A stretch of DNA of 64,000 bases from Isoetes taiwanensis (taxonomy: Eukaryota > Streptophyta > Lycopodiopsida > Isoetales > Isoetaceae). The first letter of the stretch is position 1. Every line of letters starts with the position of its first letter. Positions 43,131 through 55,800 of the stretch are shown here, piece after piece. The notes beneath the pieces were generated by a model. That model was not told the origin of the DNA and did not search any database. It was given only the letters and a program-made list of their open reading frames with translations. The stretch lies in NCBI GenBank assembly GCA_021234155.1, contig JAJEKV010000018.1, positions 16,028,999 through 16,092,998 of the forward strand, read 5' to 3'. The position numbers and the translations under genes are program-made.

Positions 43131-44780
43131 GCTGCCATGCTATGGCAGCATGTAAGAGCCAAGCATATATTAGCACTAATCCTATCAGTTTGGTTCAATT
43201 TGCAAGATAATAGGAGAATGCTTCACTAGCATACATTCAAATTTGAAGAGCAAAGGAAGGACAATTGATTCAAGTCACTCAAGGGATGCAAAAGGTCAAA
43301 CAAGCATAGGAAGTGTAGAGAAGAGAGAAAGAAGACCCCTTGAAGAAGCATTCCATGGTATGTGATCATTTATGAGCTTGGCATCTTTGGCATTCTTTTG
43401 ATTTCCATCCTCATCCACTCCACCATCCCAAATAGCATTGAACCTTGACTCCTTCCTCATACACCTCCCAAAGTCAAACTTGACCTTGAAAGTTCTTTCT
43501 AGTCAAAATGCACCTTCATAAAACACCCACTTGCTTCATCATCCACTAGTTCAAGAGAGACTTGACTTAGTCATAACTTTGCTTATGAAGTCAACATTCC
43601 ATGCAACTTGAGCAAAATGTAAAGAGGCTTGCAAAATCCCTAAGGGAAATGCTAAAAATTCAAATATGCCTCAAAGATGCCTCAAAGATGCTCCACAAAA
43701 TTTTTGGCTTCCTAATGAGCACTAGATGTGCCAAGTCCCCCCTACACCTTACTACACACATCACACCCATCACCATTTCATCCTTTTCATCTCAAACTCT
43801 CATTCAAATCAAAATTCATTTCAAAATATCATTATTGCCACATCACTTTTGACACCTCATCATTCACACACATCATCTCCACATCATTCTAAAAATTTTG
43901 ACTAGAGAGAATTTTCAAATTCAAGTGGGCTGACACGTCATCATTCCCATTGGCCATGTCATACTACCTAGCCATGCCATGTTTTTCAAATGCCACTTCA
44001 TCCACTCCCCAAATTTTTTCAAACTCCAAAAAGCTCTATGGTGAAAAAGACCCCTTAATATTATAGGGCACAAAAAAAAGATTCCCCTAAAAAAAAGAAT
44101 TTTGAGAAAAGGCCTTATTTTAGGCATGGTATATGTGTTCTAGGGAATCGTGCCATAGGGTGTAAGGGTGCAAAAAATTTTCCTATCTACCCCCTTAGCC
44201 TAATTTCTCTTCCAAGCCAATCCCCGCCGGTGGAGCATCCCCGGGTGGGGGATGGAGGTACCGAATCCCACGTGGACACCGCGACTTAATAATCAGAAGA
44301 AATCAATTTTTAAGCCTTATATACTTTTGTCCGCCAAATTGAATTGGGCCTGTGGATATTTCTCTCGAACCGCCAGAAACCTAAATCGGAAAATGCCAAG
44401 ATCCGTTCAGGCGACCTAACAAACCATTAATTCAAGACCCAAAACCTGCCGAATCATTATGTTTAATGCCATGAATGCTTAGTGCGGGCTAAAAGACGTA
44501 AGATTTGAAAGAAATGATGAAGATTTCAACCGGAACAAAGACATTCTACAAAAGGGGATTTTTCGCACGTAAGATTTTTCGAGGGCTTGAAGGCAAAGAA
44601 GATTTTTTGGTTTTGAAGAAGGACCGGCTTGACAACCTTGAGCTTGATCCCGACCTCCCATGTTTACCTTTGATCCGGATTATTGACTTAATTCTCCGGA
44701 TTTTTATGTGCACCTATTTGATCCCTCGTGCCCAAGACCCCGAGCTTGGGATGTTATATTGTATCTTTCGAAAGTGACCG
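43131..44780 (+). repeat. 3' LTR of gypsy copy 2, recognisable part
   Basis: Begins with the same near-palindrome (TGCTGCCAT...ATGGCAGCA) and is collinear with the complement of 30846 down to about 29180, including CAACTTGAGCAAAATG and CTCGTGCCCAAGACCCCGAG-like text. Full length would be about 2.35 kb; clear similarity ends at about 44780. Confidence 0.85.
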
Positions 44781-45729
44781 ATTCAATTGAAACCTGAATC
44801 TCTTGCTAGTTTCTTGTTTGAGCTACTTGTGACCCTTCAAAAAGCAAAAAATTACTCATGATTCTATTTGGTTTCATAGTGAGGATCTTGAAGCAGTCCC
44901 AAGTACTTGTTAGCCTGGGGTTTTATTCCACCTATGCCCACAAACCCTTTTGAGTGCAAAAGCCAAACCCCCTGTGACTGTGAATGGAGTTGGTATATGA
45001 AGATGAGGTGAAGCCAATAAATGTGTGTGGAGTGAATAGAGGAGTTTAAATTCAGCTTTGAACTCTAGTCCCAGCTTCTCAAACAAAGTATGTAAAGTGG
45101 ACAAATAAGACATGAATGCAAGTAAAACTGACCCCTACAAAAGATTTCATCTTCAAGAATGATTTCCTTCTTACCTTAGGGCCAAGAATCAAAAGAGAAA
45201 ATCTGAAACCTTTCTTAATGGAAGAAGAAGAAGCTAGCCTCAAGCAGTGTGAGCCAAACTCTAGAGAGATAGGAGCTTGATAGTCCCAAAAAAATCTGAC
45301 CACTTAAGACAGTCCCAAATGACTCTCCACTCTCCCACAGTGATTAGCTTGGACCTCAAAAATCTGACCTGGCCTGCTGACCTGAATCCCCTGCTCTAGA
45401 ATTTGAACCTTTAATTCTGAATCTTGGCTCGGAGTTTCTACAAATTCCCTGTGGAGGGATAAGTGTTGGAGGAAATGACTGCTGGAGTGGATGATTCCAC
45501 TTCAACCCATGAAATCCCCATAAGATCAAGAAGATTCTTACAAGAGGATTCTTTGTGGAGTGTGAATTCTTTCCTCTCAGGGAAAGTTCATTAACTCCAA
45601 AGATCTCTTTGTGATTCTTTCCTGAACCCTTTGGTGGACTGTGAGTGGTTGGCCTTTGGGCTAAACCCTCTGGAGGTCCTAGTCCAATCTGAGGTTGAAG
45701 GCCTTTGGCTGTGGATTTCCATTCTCAAT
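44781..45729 (+). other. CpG-free stretch, weak echo of the LTR end
   Basis: There is no CG between 44781 and 45429. The start resembles nothing closely. From about 45515 the text follows the gypsy LTR end in order but with heavy change: CCCATAAGATCA, CAAGAGGATTCTTTGTG, CTCTCAGGGAAA, TGTGATTCTTTCCTGAA, GAGTGGTTGGCC and finally TGAGGTTGAAGG. Where the true LTR has CG the echo usually has TG or CA. No gene. Confidence 0.5.
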
Positions 45730-46440
45730 GATTTTGAATGGATGAGGGATTTCCCAACCCCTAATTCTATCCTGGAAGTAGTGTGTATGGGAAAGTGTGA
45801 TTTAAATTCCATGAGCAAATGTGATGCAAAGACAACCCCAAACATGATAGAGCAAAAGATATGTATCAAAAAATGAGAGCTAAAGAATGAATGAGAAAAA
45901 CCTAGATTTTAGCTAAAGCTGGGTGCTTGTACCAAGATATAAAGAACTTCAAAAGTAGCTGCTGGGCCATGGAAACTTTGAAGAAGTGGAAAGATGGAGG
46001 AAGCAGAAGGATAAAGAATTTAGGGAAGATAAAATCCCACTTTTGAGTCCCAAAATGAGGAATTGCCAAGAAACCCCCAAAGGAGCAAGCTACCCCAAAG
46101 TCATGGTAGCAGTGGTCCCTAATCTCCTCCCTCAGCAGTAGTCCATTTACCTCACCCCTCCTCCATGGACTCCATGAGCTTCAAAGAGGGAGGGAGAACA
46201 AGTCCCCCAAGATATTTTATAATTTTGAACAAACTTTGGCTGATCCTGAATTTGCCACCATCTCTTGTGAACTCCTTTTTTACAACCCCACCTGGAACCT
46301 TTAGTTTTTTAGTCTCTTCTCTCCATAAACCAACTTTATTCTCTTTTGTTTAATTAACCAATACTAAACCCTTAATATGGGCCCCAATCCTAAACAACAA
46401 GCAACAAATGAACTGGAACCCTTGGTCCTCCCTTTGGGAA
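45730..46440. repeat. Diverged 700-bp repeat, copy 1
   Basis: Shares ordered blocks with 48383-49100: AACATGATAG, AATGAGAAA, CCTAG, AAGATATAAAGAACT, ATGGAAACTT, CAAAATGAGGAAT, GACTCCATGAG, AAAGAGGGAGG, AGTCCCCCAAG, GTCTCTTCTC, AATATGGGCCC and AAATGAACTGGA. The two are probably well below 80 percent identical overall. No gene. Confidence 0.65.
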
Positions 46441-48173
46441 TTTTGATTAAATAGTTCTCCTTCTGAGGGTTGGAACCCGGGATTCTTAAGCCAAAAACCC
46501 AAGCCCAACACTCAAATGACAAACAAAAAGATGGAGCTCAAACTCCCACCAATCTATGAATCGGGCAACAACAAAGAAAAAGAATGAGTTTCTTTAAAGC
46601 CCCTGTCCCTAGGAATAGTTTGAACTTGCACCTAAATTCCACAATGTGGAGTTTTATAGCCCTTAGAAAGAACCCCTGTAGCCTTGATCTAGGTGTCCCA
46701 AACCCTTGTTGCAGTGATCTTTGGAAAAATCGATGGTGTATTTTCAGTCTTGGGGCTTTGAAACCTAAAATGGGCCATGCCTCATCAAGATTGGGGATGG
46801 TGGATAGGAGTGGCACAAACAAAAAAGATGGGGTTAGTTGTTTCAAAGTGTCCCAAATAAGGTGTGCATTGAAGGGCAAACTGATGAATGCCTCTACCAA
46901 TTTAGTAAGTAACTCTTAAGGAGGCAAACGAAATAGCAAGATAAGATGTGAACATGGAAGAAAATGATTGTAATAAGTATAAAAGCAAGCTGAATGTAAG
47001 CAAGTGATAAACAAAACAATGTTAGGCTGAAGGTATCAGCAAATTAGGTGGGGAAAACAAAGTGGGGAGGATCTTGAAAATAAAGGGCCAAAAAGACAAA
47101 AGCAAACGTATAAAAACTGAGGAGGAAAGGGCAAAATCCTTTCTCTATGGTCCATAGTGAACCCAGTGGACGTGAATGCATCTCCTCCCTCCTCCTTATT
47201 CTCTCCTCTAGGGTCCCAAGATAAAAGTGTGGTTTTCATGATGTTTCTTTGCAACCCTTTGAAGCAAAGCAGAGGAAATTTAGCTTGGTGGAAGTGGTCC
47301 CCCAAGATCCCTGATTCCCCTTTCCTTCTCTCCCTCTTTCCCCTTTGACCCTGTGGGATTCTCCCCCTAGCTCTTGCCTTTCTTAGCTGCATAGCTGGAG
47401 CAGAGTTAGCATGCATAACCCTCCTCAGGATCCTAAGCATGATAGCCATGGCAGTGGAGGGAATGCTGCCGGCATGGCCAAGCAGTCTCATCCTCCCTTT
47501 CCTCTTCCATGACCCACATCCCTAGATTCCCAAGAAATCAACTCCCACCAGCCTCCCCTGAGGATTCCATATTTTCCCATTCTTTTTCCTCCTCTACCTC
47601 TCTTAAGTAAAAGTCCAAGATTTAGGAAATGTGAGGAGCTGGTAGCCTGGTGGGCTGAACCTGCAAAAGAAACCTATGCCAGTGCATGGGACGCGTGAAT
47701 CTTTCCAGCTTATGAACCTCCTTCCTTAAATGAGGAACCCAAATGGCCACTCATGCAGTGAATTTGTCTGGCCCCAGCCTGAATGAAAGCACCAACCTGC
47801 AGTAGCCCTTTTCCCAAATCAACCTTCCCTGCACAAAGCTCTTTTAAAGCACAAAAGCAGATGGAGTTGACGTGACCGTGAGCTTTTAAAAGAAAGCTAA
47901 TGAATGTGAGCAGGCACTGCACTTCACCAACCCGCTCTATCAGCTCCCAAAAATTAAACCCAAGAAGTCTCTTTTTTGTAGTATCTCTAGTTTCCCCTTC
48001 CTCAAGTAAATTAATCTCAAATAGTCACATTCCTTCTTTGGATCGTGAACAAAACAACCTTCTCTTTCTCCCAAAGCCTAAGTGGGAAAGAAATCTAACC
48101 CTGATCTCTTTTAACCCCTGGATATGAAGGATCCTAGGACTCAAACCGTAGTCCCCAAGAACTTAGTCCCATA
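46441..48173. other. Unassigned CpG-poor DNA
   Basis: No element terminus, RNA gene or protein family recognised. Open frames here (for example 46584-46919 and 47036-47491) lack any motif I know and lie in biased, C/T-rich sequence. Confidence 0.5.
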
Positions 48174-48382
48174 TTTCTTTCTTCTTCTTCTTTCTTCTTC
48201 TTCTTCTTCTTCTTCTTCTTCTTCTCTTCTTCTCTCTTCTTCTTCTTCTCTTCTTCTCTCTTCTCTCTCTTCTCTCTCTTCTTCTTCTTCTTTTTCTTCT
48301 TCTTCTCTCTCTCTCTTCTTCTCTCTTCTCTCTCTCTCTTCTTCCTTCTTCTCTCTCTCTCTCTCTCTCTTTCTCTCTTCTT
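48174..48382. repeat. 209-bp pure polypyrimidine tract (CTT/CT)
   Basis: Every base from 48174 to 48382 is C or T on this strand. The tract mixes CTT and CT runs with mirror-like stretches. It creates false frames (poly-Ser on plus, Arg/Glu/Lys-rich on minus). Confidence 0.95.
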
Positions 48383-49100
48383 GGATGTGAGGGATTCCCA
48401 ACTCCCAATCATCCTGATAGTGTGGGATGCTGTGGAGTGATTTGAGTCTGATAGAGCTGTCTGTGATGCAAGATTAACCCAAACATGATAGGTTGGAAAA
48501 AAGTATAAGGACAAAACTGAGAAAGCAAGAAATTGAATGAGAAACCCTAGGATGAAGCAAGGTGCTGAAAATAAAGATATAAAGAACTAAAAAAAAAAAA
48601 AAAAAAGAAGTAACATGGAAACTTGAAGAAATGAAGTTGATGGAGGGAAGTATATAGGATAAAAAGAATGAAATATAAGTGTTCCCATTTTATTCAAAAT
48701 GAGGAATACAAGAACCCCTAAAGGAGGTTAAATTCTGTGCCTCACACCCCATGGAGGAAGAGTAGTCTCCCCTAATTCCCTTCCCTGTAGCCTCAGCTAA
48801 TTAACCCTCTCCCATGGGACTCCATGAGTTTCTAAAGAGGGAGGAGGAATCAGTCCCCCAAGTGATATTTCTGAGAATTTTTGAATAAACCCTTTAACAT
48901 CCCACTTTTGTCACTCATCCTAGACCCTTTTTTAAGAATCCTCAATTGAACTCCTTTGTTTTTGTCTCTTCTCTCCCATAAACTAAACTCTAGTTCCTTT
49001 TGTTTAAATTAAACTCACAAACTCTAATATGGGCCCTTGATCTCTAAATAACAAGAATAAATGAACTGGACCCTTGGTCTCTCAATTCCTTTAGACCTTT
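48383..49100. repeat. Diverged 700-bp repeat, copy 2
   Basis: Collinear with 45730-46440 (see the shared blocks there). It carries an A18 run at 48589-48606, placed where copy 1 reads AAGAACTTCAAAAGTAG. No gene. Confidence 0.65.
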
Positions 49101-50899
49101 GATAGTGTTCTTCTATGTTGACCTGATTTTGCCAAAACCTGGTCAACACCAAGTAATAAACTTGTATCCCTTTAGCTCAAGATCTTCTCTAGTTCTTTTA
49201 GTCCTGAACCTAAATGCATGTGATTCCTAAATTAATTATTATTCATTCCCTGCTCCTCCTGGGAATATTCTTAAGTCAGAAACTGTAGTCTCTAGAGTAA
49301 GAATTAAAAAAAAAAATTTCCCTGAACTCCTGGAGGTTTAAGTATTGGTCCAAGTAATTCAAGGATTTATTAAACTCAAAAAATGTGAATCTGTAGGATC
49401 CCCATCCCTCACTTCTAGAGGGCAAGCAATCTTTAATGACTCCTCTGTGGACTGGCATGAAATCTGAAAGCATAGAGGACCTGTGAAAGTATAATGGATT
49501 TGCCCAAGGTGTCCAAGAAGCTCTTAAGCAATGTTTCAAGTAGGAACCCATGTCCTGGTATTTGGCTTGGCCAACACAAGCATATTTGTGTTTCTTTCCT
49601 GTATTTTTGGATTAATTTGGGAACTTCTATCCCTACATGGCACCCCTTTATTCACTCTTAGTGGGTAGCTTTGGTACATCTCACTCCTGAATGAGATTTC
49701 AGTTGGAGTTGTGCAAGCACCCTGAGCTAGATTCTTTTGGGAAACCCAAGACTTGGGCAGCTTCTTCCTTAAAGTTCTTTTGGACAGCCTCTCATCTTAT
49801 ATCCCTGAATAAGCCTCTTTGAAGGATTTGCTTGATCTCTTGGGAAATAAAGCCTGTAGATTTGGTTAAGTAAGCACTCTGAGCAAGTATTTCTTTTGGG
49901 AACCTGCACCCTAGGGGCAGCCTTCCCTTTTGGTGTCCCTTTTATCACTCAGCCTCTCTCAGTCTTACATCCCTGAATGCTTCCCTCTTGAAGGGACTAG
50001 TTTTTGATTCTTTTGGGAAATGTTTCCTGTGTGCTTATTTTAAGTGATTGAACCTGTGTCCCTACTGCAGTAAGTCTCTCCTGTTGGTGGATCCCCTAGA
50101 TGGAACCCATGAGATGGAATCTCCCTGTGGTGCTTAATTGGGGATGAATCCATTTCAATCCTTTAACCATGTTGGAGGCATGGCCTGTATTCCTTTCTGT
50201 CAGCTTATGCTTTGAAAGAGGCATGAGAATTGTTGGACTCTTAGGGATGCTTTGACTCTAAGTTTTATGCTTATCCTATGTGGATTGGGAACTTTATGTG
50301 GTAAAGTTTCAGTCAGAAATGCCTCCTCTTTGCCATTAAACCTGGGCTTTGATCTTGGCTCCTTATTTGACCTGGTCCCTGACTGTTAATTTTAGTCAAC
50401 CCTTGTGTGAGAATTTCAAAAAGCTAGCTTTGATGTTGGATATTTAGTCCCCCCAGCTTGAAGTTTTGAAGCTGTATGTGGTCTGGTCTTGAATAAATCT
50501 CAGTTTGATCCCAAAAGTTTTCCTTAATCTTTTATAGTAACCTCTTGGCTGTGATGTCTCATATATCAAAGTGGAATTTATAAGTTTTGATCCCCTGTGA
50601 TTTCTGTGAACCCCAGCCTTAACTCCTGTGATAGTTTCTTAAGCTGGAGAGTACCTGAAAACCTGCTTTTCTTATGTGACCAAGTCTCACCCAAATTTTA
50701 GTCACTATGGAAGCATGATCCTCCCATGTGGCCTGGATCTCAGCTTCAAAGCAGGGGTAAGCTTCCTAGCATTTATCCCTTCCCACCCTGGAAATTGTGT
50801 TCTTTAAAAGAATTGTGCTTCTCCTGAATTGTCTCAGCTCTTTTAGGTCACTGGAAGAGCAAGCCTTATTTGAAAGAAGTGAATGTATATCTCTCTTTG
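49101..50899. other. Unassigned CpG-poor DNA
   Basis: No gene, element end or RNA signature recognised. TGG/CCT-rich words recur without forming a clear repeat. Confidence 0.5.
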
Positions 50900-52860
50900 G
50901 TAGCTTCATTTCCACCTGACTGGGCTTAAACCCCTAGTCCCCCTCTCAATGTGAGGGCTAAAGTGATAGATTTCCAGTGGAAGGTATACTCTATGTTCCC
51001 TGCCTTGTTCCCTATGTGGACGCCTCCCCTTAAATGATAGCTGCATTTTGGGGCCTCTGCAGGACACTCCTATAGGAAATCCCCGTCTGGGTTCCTGAAT
51101 AAACCTGACTCCAAGTCTCCCTTCTACCTTACCCCTGCACCCTGAAGATCCCCTCTTAGTGTGGGAGGGAATGAAGTGGTGTCTTATGCTCCTTCCCCCA
51201 GTGGGTCTTATAGTGCCTTTTAGTTTTAAATGACTGCTTCTGGGGAACTTTAGTGACTTCCAAATGATATAGCTAAATACCTTAATTTCTGAAGGGTAGA
51301 AATTCATACCTAATTACAAAGATGATAAGTGTTTTCAAACCTGTGGAGCTCTGAGAGTCTCAATTCCTCGGGCTCACCTACAGTGAGGGACTCCACTGAT
51401 CCTGCTTAGGCCCTTTGGGTGATAGAGCGTGACCTGAGCTTCATGGTAATTTATGTAGGGGCTTCAGCTCTAGCTCCTGGATAATGAATCCCATGGTGAA
51501 TTGCCCCACTGACTAATTCCCAAAGCTGCATCTCCCTGTCCTGATGGAGGCAGGAGTGGCTGACTCCCCTCCCAGTAGTCTTAGGTGGTTCCTGTAGCTA
51601 GGAGGAACTGTGGGCAACACACCCATCTCAGGACCCTCGACTTAACCCCCCAAAATCCCAGGAGTTTCAAGGCTTCAACACCTTACAGTAGCCTCCTCGA
51701 GAGGGTAGGGAAGGAAGGTTCCATTGCCCCTGTGGAGGTGGAAAGTTCTTGACCCATGCCTCGGGCCCTTAAGTAATTAAATTTTAAGTGGGATTCCCGG
51801 GAATCTTTATAAGCTCTTGAGCCTTTAATTATGGATCCCTTGAAGCTCCTTAGTTCCTAAGTATAGTGGATCCCTGCCTGCACCTCTCCCAGTCCCTGCT
51901 TTTTGTGTGGTGCTGGAGCTCACTCATAGCCCCCTGAGAATCCCCTGTGGGCCCTATGCAATGTGCCTCAAGAACTTAACAGGGAACTTAAGTGGACCTG
52001 TTCTGTGGAGTGAAGCAATTTCACATAGTGGCCCTAGGTCTCTAACTCCTCCTAACAGCCAAGAGGAGTGCCATGACTCTCAAACCACTCACTCAGTTAG
52101 CTAACTCTAATTTCAGTATCATGAGAATAATTGTGAAGTAGCTGAATGATCTTAACCTAATCCCATGTTAACCTAAACTTAACTAGGGTCTCTGCTTTTG
52201 ATTTCTGGGTCTCAAGATGCTAAATGTTCTTGCCCCTAGGATTTAGCTCCTTAATTGATGTTGGGGTGATACCTCAGTGGTAGCCTGGAATGCTTAACCT
52301 GCATGAGCTACCTAAGAACCCTACTTATCCTATATGTTCCTCAGCTTTCCTCCCTAAGCCTCCCTCCATCCTGGTAGCCTCCCATGGAGTCTCTTTGAAT
52401 TCCTGTGATGTTGGTCCTAGTTCCAAGAGTCCCAGCTCTAACCTCGCTTGGCTCGGCTTCTGACCCACCTTATGCCAGCCAAAGAATCCCATGTTCAAAC
52501 CTGAGCTCTAACCCAGTAGGTGAGTCCCCTGTGCTAGGGGTTTGTGCCAGCCCTTAGGGTTAGGCTTGAGTTTTTATAAGTTAGGGGGTCCTTAATTCTT
52601 AGGATAATGTAAGCAACCCTGAATCTGTCCTGTAAGGCCAAAAGCCCTTAATGTGCTTTGGCGCTTAATGCGGATAATTTTAATCTAACCTATGTGGCTT
52701 GGCTGGGTTAGTGGTGAATGAACCTTGGCCATGCCCCCTAGTGCTTAGCTAATTCCAGTGGTATAGCTAAGGCTATGAAGATATTCTAGGGCAGGATTTG
52801 ATCCCAGAATAGGCTGTGATTTAGCATGGAGGACCCCCCGGATCCCAGCCGCTACATTCC
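50900..52860. repeat. Degenerate LTR-like sequence related to 35083-36766
   Basis: Several blocks keep the order seen in the solo LTR: GCATCTCCCTGTCCTGATGG here against GCATCTCCCCAGTTCCGATG there, then GACCCATGCCTCG against GAGCCCATGCCTCA, then GCCAGCCAAA and GAGCTCTAA blocks. It closes near 52838-52857 with GGATCCCAGCCGCTACA, an ending like plant gypsy LTRs. Similarity is low, and boundaries are estimates. Confidence 0.35.
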
Positions 52861-55800
52861 TCCCCCCCTTAGGAATACTGCCAAGCCCCTCAAAGATCAA
52901 GTGCTTAAGGTGGATCGAACCTGTCTTTATGCCCCAAGTATTGGGCTGAACTCAAACATGCCTGCTAAACCCTTTAGCTTTCTATTTATAGTAACTTCAA
53001 GTTTTATTAGTCCTAAGCCCAAAACTTTAGCTAATATTCTAGAATTTTAAGCACAAAACTTTATATAGCCCTGAATAATTGACCCTGCTTTTTATTCCCC
53101 TTTAATGATAATCCTCAAATGATTATTTAAGTGATGGCTAGGGTCTCATGAACCTAAACCTTGGCTCCCTATCTCGTGAATGCTCCTGAAGTCCTGAATC
53201 TCTTACTCTAGCCTGCAAAAGGGAGTAGCCATTTAATGCTAGTTTAGTTTTAGCTTAATTTTAGGCTCTTTTAGGGGGACTCTGTCTCTACCCTCCCTGG
53301 AAATGGAACCACCTGGGACTCAAGGCTGTCCTACTACTCCTGCCTCCAAGACTGGTGCCCTTTCTGGATTTTGGAGCTTTAAGTGATCAGCTTCTAGATG
53401 CCCCCACTTAATTTTCATGGACTGAAAGGGTTGCCTTTGTGTTCTAAGCAATTCCTAAGGTTTTAGTAACCCCCTAGTGGTTCTATGCCCTTAAGTTAGT
53501 TTTGTAGCTTAGGGAAATTCATCTCTACCATCCCACTTCATCAGTGAGATGACTACTCTCTTTAACCTTCACTCATGACCCTCCTAATGTGTAAGGCCCC
53601 TGCATCAGTGGTAGTATAGAGATTCATCCTGGAATTGGAGTAAGTCCCACTTCACTGCTTCTAATTTTTTCCTTATTCTCACCTCATGGACCCCTAATGA
53701 ATAGGCAAGTGACTCCTTCTTAAAAGTGGTGGCCTTAGAGGAATGCCTTTAAAGCAGCAAACCCTAATTACCTTCATTAATTTGATCCTATGATTCCAAG
53801 TACATGCACCCTTAGTTTCAATTAGAATGCATGTGTTTTAGCTTAAGGCTTAACTAAATAAATGATACCTCAGCTAACCTTTAATTCCTGCAAGCTCCTG
53901 GTTTGTTCTAAGCTGGAGACTTAATTCTCAGCCTAGAATTAAACCTTCCTATAAACCCTTGTATCTTTAAATCTGCCTCAGTGACTCATGTTCAGTTTCC
54001 TTCCTCCATGTAAGTGCTCTTAATTTTAAACTAAATAGCTTGGAGGAACTCTAGGACCTCCTAGTCTCTTGAATGACTGACAAGCAATCTTAATCTTATT
54101 TCACTTCTGTCTCAGCTAGCTCTAAATAAGGTTGGAGGAATCCAAAACTCCTGTGGTTAGGATTCAGGCTTTTTAATTAAACCTTAATGGAAGACCTTGT
54201 AAACTTTGAGGATGGGCCTGAAGATCTTTAAACCTAGTAGCTCTTGGGGAGCCCCACTTTCCAAACTTTGAACGGGACCCCAGCCCACCTAGGGGCAAGC
54301 TTCTTACAACTCCCTAAATCCTGCTTGGGCTTTAGTTTTAATTCCTTGATCTTCTCAACCTAAACGCTTACTTCCTACCTTTGAACTCTTAATTTTCTTG
54401 GCCCCTAGTAAGCTTTGTTCTTGGCCAAGCACTCCTTCCTGCCGGAATTTTAAGTTTCCAGCCAAATAAGTAAACCCCTTTACTTCTTCCTAACTCTAAT
54501 GATCTTTGCTGGGATAGCCTCCCACCTCTCATAATGTGGATTTGTGCTGTATCCCTGGCTAAGCACCCAAAATCTCAGAATTTCTAATTTCATGAAAGGA
54601 GGACATCCTGGATGACCTTGCTTAAGTACCTTTATTAGAAGTGACCTGTCTCAAGTGGATGTAATTCTTGTCCCTAATTTTAAATCTGTCCTTAACACAT
54701 AGCTCTCAAGCATGTCTTCAATGGATCCTGATCTGTCCTCCTAGTCTCAAGCCATCCTCTAGTTTTTGGGGGATGATATGCCAGCCTTAGTGGAGAGCTC
54801 TCAGTCTCAATGGTGCTAGTAGATCTCAGCCAAAGCAAGTGTTCCTTTATGTCTGAACTCTTAATTGGATATTATCCCTTGAGGCATGGAGTCTAAAACT
54901 CCCTACAAATAACTCTGCATGATTTAATGTGTGCCTGTAGAATTCTTGCAAGTAACAAAATGTGCCATCTTAGGGATAACTTGTCTTAATGAATAAACCA
55001 CTCACTCTATCCCTTTTGCCTCAAGAGTCTCTAGGGAGCCCCTAGAAGGAACCCATGCTTAGTGGACTTACTTCTGTGATTTTAAAACCCCCTAATGGCT
55101 CTAGAAGCACCCTTGAACTTGGGTTAAGTTCCTGCTTTTGGTCCCACGGACAACCCAGAACCTGGAATATATGCAGCTATCTCCATTTCTTCTTCATTCC
55201 CATTTAAGTGAACCTACTCTGGAACTTTGGAAATAGGTTTCATGAAGCCAAAGATGTCCTCGCTTTTGATAATGCTTAGTGTGCCAAGTGAAGAATTTAG
55301 CTTCCTTTTGTTCCCTATGATTCCTGCACACTTAAACCTTAGTGCTTTTTGTGGAGGCTAGCCTGTGCTGCCTTCCCTTCTTATAATGCTTCTTGGAAGG
55401 CTTCCCCTTAGCCTTTTATCCTGCTCCTGTGCTCCTTGGTGAAGCTTTCCCCACACCTCCTTGAAGTCCATGACCTGGCAAGGACTCCCTGAATCTTCTT
55501 GCCAAACCCCACCTTAAAGAGTGGAAACCTGTGACAATGCGCCCTTTTAGTTCAAATGGTCTCCCTGAGAGTGATTCCCAAGCAAATATACTTGGGCTTC
55601 TTGCCTGCTTATAGTATACTATCAAATCATAATTCTCAAGGAATTCCCATCCCACCTCCCTTTCTAGCTCCCAGTTGAGGGGAGGCTGGGTGAAAGATGA
55701 ATCAAGTGACTCCTGTGACTGTGAGATTCTAACCTAAACTCCAGTCCCAAAGAAATAATGCCCATATTCTTTAATGCCCTGACAATTTGCTAGCAGCCTC

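Larger units (their letters stand above)
36795..45700 (+). mobile_element. Ty3/gypsy (Tat/Athila-like) retrotransposon, copy 2
   Basis: Same family as 20119-30846 but on the plus strand: a truncated 5' LTR, PBS, gag, protease, extra RNase H, RT, RNase H, integrase, spacer and 3' LTR. It carries many more indels. Recognisable 3' LTR sequence runs to about 44780, after which only a weak paraphrase of the LTR remains to about 45700. No target duplication could be matched. Confidence 0.85.

Noticed and set aside
46584-47491. Host gene in the right-hand region
   Set aside because: The frames have no motif, no splice-linked partners I can see and biased composition.
48124-48514. Frames rich in Ser (plus) or Arg/Glu/Lys (minus)
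   Set aside because: By-products of the 209-bp polypyrimidine tract.
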